This document shows positions 5,947 through 6,733 of a stretch of DNA of 6,733 bases, piece after piece. The DNA is from Caldifarciminota bacterium (lineage in GTDB: Bacteria; Hydrothermota; Hydrothermia; B15-G9; DRBW01). Numbering within the stretch: the stretch's first letter is position 1; each line of letters opens with the position of its first letter. The translations under genes were made by a program, and so were the position numbers. The notes beneath the pieces are model-generated. The model ran no database searches. It was not told where the DNA came from and saw only the letters and a list, made by a program, of their open reading frames with translations. The stretch is from positions 1 to 6,733 of the forward strand of contig DRBW01000144.1 in the NCBI GenBank assembly GCA_011042705.1, in the 5' to 3' direction.

Positions 5947-6733
5947 GCTCCCAGGAATTCGGCTATTTTCTCAAAGAGGGCTGAGGCGACTTCTGCCTTA
6001 TGTCTCCCCTTGAACTCCGTAAGATTCCCGTTTCTGTCGAGAATGAACCCGTCGATGAAGTCGCTTCCGGGGGCATCAAGAGTGTTCCCCACGATGATGT
6101 CCAGATTTTTTCTATCCAGTTTTTCCCGGGCTACCTCCTCGAGGTTCTGCGATTCGAGGGCGAAACCGACCACCACCTGCCCCTTCTTTTTGTTTTTCCC
6201 TATCTCGGCGAGGATGTCGCCGGTAGGCACCAGCGTCAATTGGAGGGCTTTCCCCCTTTTGATTTTCTCCTCGCTTCGGATCTCGGGCCTGAAATCGGAG
6301 ACGGCGGCACTCATTATTATGACGTCGGCCTGAGGGGCCAGTTTTATAAGGACTTCCCGCATCTGGGCGTGTGTTCGGACTTTGTGTTTCTCGTCGCCGA
6401 CGGGGGGCTGGTAGGAGATCTCACCTTCCACCAGGATCGTATGGGCTCCCATTGCCTTCGCCCTTTCGGCAAGGTAATAGCCCATTTTCCCGCTCGACCT
6501 GTTCGTGATAACCCTGACCGGATCTATTTCCTCCTCGGTCCGACCATAGGCTATAAGGATTTTCTTTCCCTTCAGTTTCCCCGCCTCCTCGAGCAGTTTC
6601 TCTGAGAATTTCAGTATCTCCTCGGGGTCTGCCATTCTCCCCATGCCGGTATCTCCCGAGGACAGCGCGCCCTCAACCGGCCCCACGAAGTGGACGCCCG
6701 CGGCCCTGAGCTTTTCCACGTTTTCCCGGAGAA
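5943..6733 (-). CDS. coaBC: Bifunctional CoaBC (N-terminus beyond the window)
   Basis: CoaBC makes 4'-phosphopantetheine for coenzyme A: CoaB joins 4'-phosphopantothenate to cysteine with CTP, and the FMN-dependent CoaC domain decarboxylates the product. The frame runs open to the right edge. The GTG at 6719 is an internal Val (LRENVEKLRAAGVHFVGP reads straight through), so roughly 260 of about 400 residues are present. Numbering from that Val, residues 1-30 are the end of CoaC, including the substrate-clamp region SSGDTGMGRM (20-29). From about residue 50 the CoaB domain is complete: LIAYGRTEEEIDPVR, NRSSGKMG (73-80), SAAVSDFRP (137-145), EKIKRGK (151-157), the VGFALES stretch and the DIIVGN segment with Asn212. 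The clamp motif usually written ACGD reads SSGD here, so the reactive Cys is replaced by Ser. The gene runs directly into udg with a TTGA overlap. Confidence 0.95.
   Translation of the reverse strand, partial: LRENVEKLRAAGVHFVGPVEGALSSGDTGMGRMADPEEILKFSEKLLEEAGKLKGKKILIAYGRTEEEIDPVRVITNRSSGKMGYYLAERAKAMGAHTILVEGEISYQPPVGDEKHKVRTHAQMREVLIKLAPQADVIIMSAAVSDFRPEIRSEEKIKRGKALQLTLVPTGDILAEIGKNKKKGQVVVGFALESQNLEEVAREKLDRKNLDIIVGNTLDAPGSDFIDGFILDRNGNLTEFKGRHKAEVASALFEKIAEFLGA
5948..5952 (-). promoter_or_regulatory. Shine-Dalgarno site deciding the udg start
   Basis: On the - strand GGGAG sits within the last codons of coaBC. It is one base from the TTG at 5946, too close for normal use, and seven bases from the in-frame TTG at 5940, which is optimal. 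Both are rare start codons. The site suggests translation coupled to coaBC termination. Confidence 0.5.

Noticed and set aside
5464..6333. A 289-codon open frame on the + strand opposite udg and coaBC
   Set aside because: It is antisense to two confidently identified genes, has no recognisable domain and crosses their junction; it is a codon-usage shadow.
6717..6719. GTG as a start codon for a free-standing CoaB
   Set aside because: The frame continues upstream to the window edge with CoaC-like sequence, and the first 30 residues are the CoaC clamp region, so this is an internal Val of a full CoaBC.

Overview
The window looks like ordinary chromosomal DNA from a bacterium, probably an anaerobe and possibly a thermophile. 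The leucyl-tRNA synthetase is of the bacterial architecture. The uracil-DNA glycosylase is the iron-sulfur family 4 type, common in thermophiles and anaerobes. The only Fe-S assembly genes visible are a two-gene SufC/SufB-like pair with no SufD, SufS, SufE or SufU. AGG, AGA and ATA codons are frequent and the proteins are rich in Lys, Glu and Arg. These points support the lifestyle guess, but the phylum cannot be fixed from this sequence alone. No mobile element, CRISPR array, rRNA or tRNA is seen.

Layout. Positions 42-1948 on the + strand hold a compact two-gene unit: a SufC-type ABC ATPase whose stop codon overlaps the start of a short SufB/SufD-family scaffold protein. The left edge lies only 41 bases upstream of sufC, so earlier operon members and the promoter are outside the window. 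From position 1951 to the right edge everything is on the - strand. In transcription order (right to left) these are a coaBC fragment missing its N-terminus, a family 4 uracil-DNA glycosylase starting inside the coaBC stop, a YpgQ/YedJ-like HD phosphohydrolase, and leuS. The suf unit and leuS converge with only 2 bases between their stop codons.

How the genes work together. coaBC, udg and the HD gene lie close together and are probably co-transcribed: coenzyme A synthesis, uracil removal from DNA, and possibly nucleotide-pool hydrolysis. leuS appears to have its own strong sigma-70-type promoter in the 68-base gap after the HD gene. The box spacing places the transcript start about 6 bases before the ATG, so leuS is predicted to be translated from a nearly leaderless mRNA and can have no T-box or other leader control from this promoter. 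The Fe-S pair resembles the minimal SmsCB-type system proposed as an ancestor of SUF, and the neighbouring UDG is itself a predicted 4Fe-4S client protein.

The most notable points are the near-leaderless leuS promoter, the minimal SufCB pair, a Cys-to-Ser change in the CoaC ACGD-type clamp of CoaBC, an extra cysteine cluster next to the LeuS KMSKS loop, and the 2-base convergent junction. I see no clearly novel multi-gene system here.
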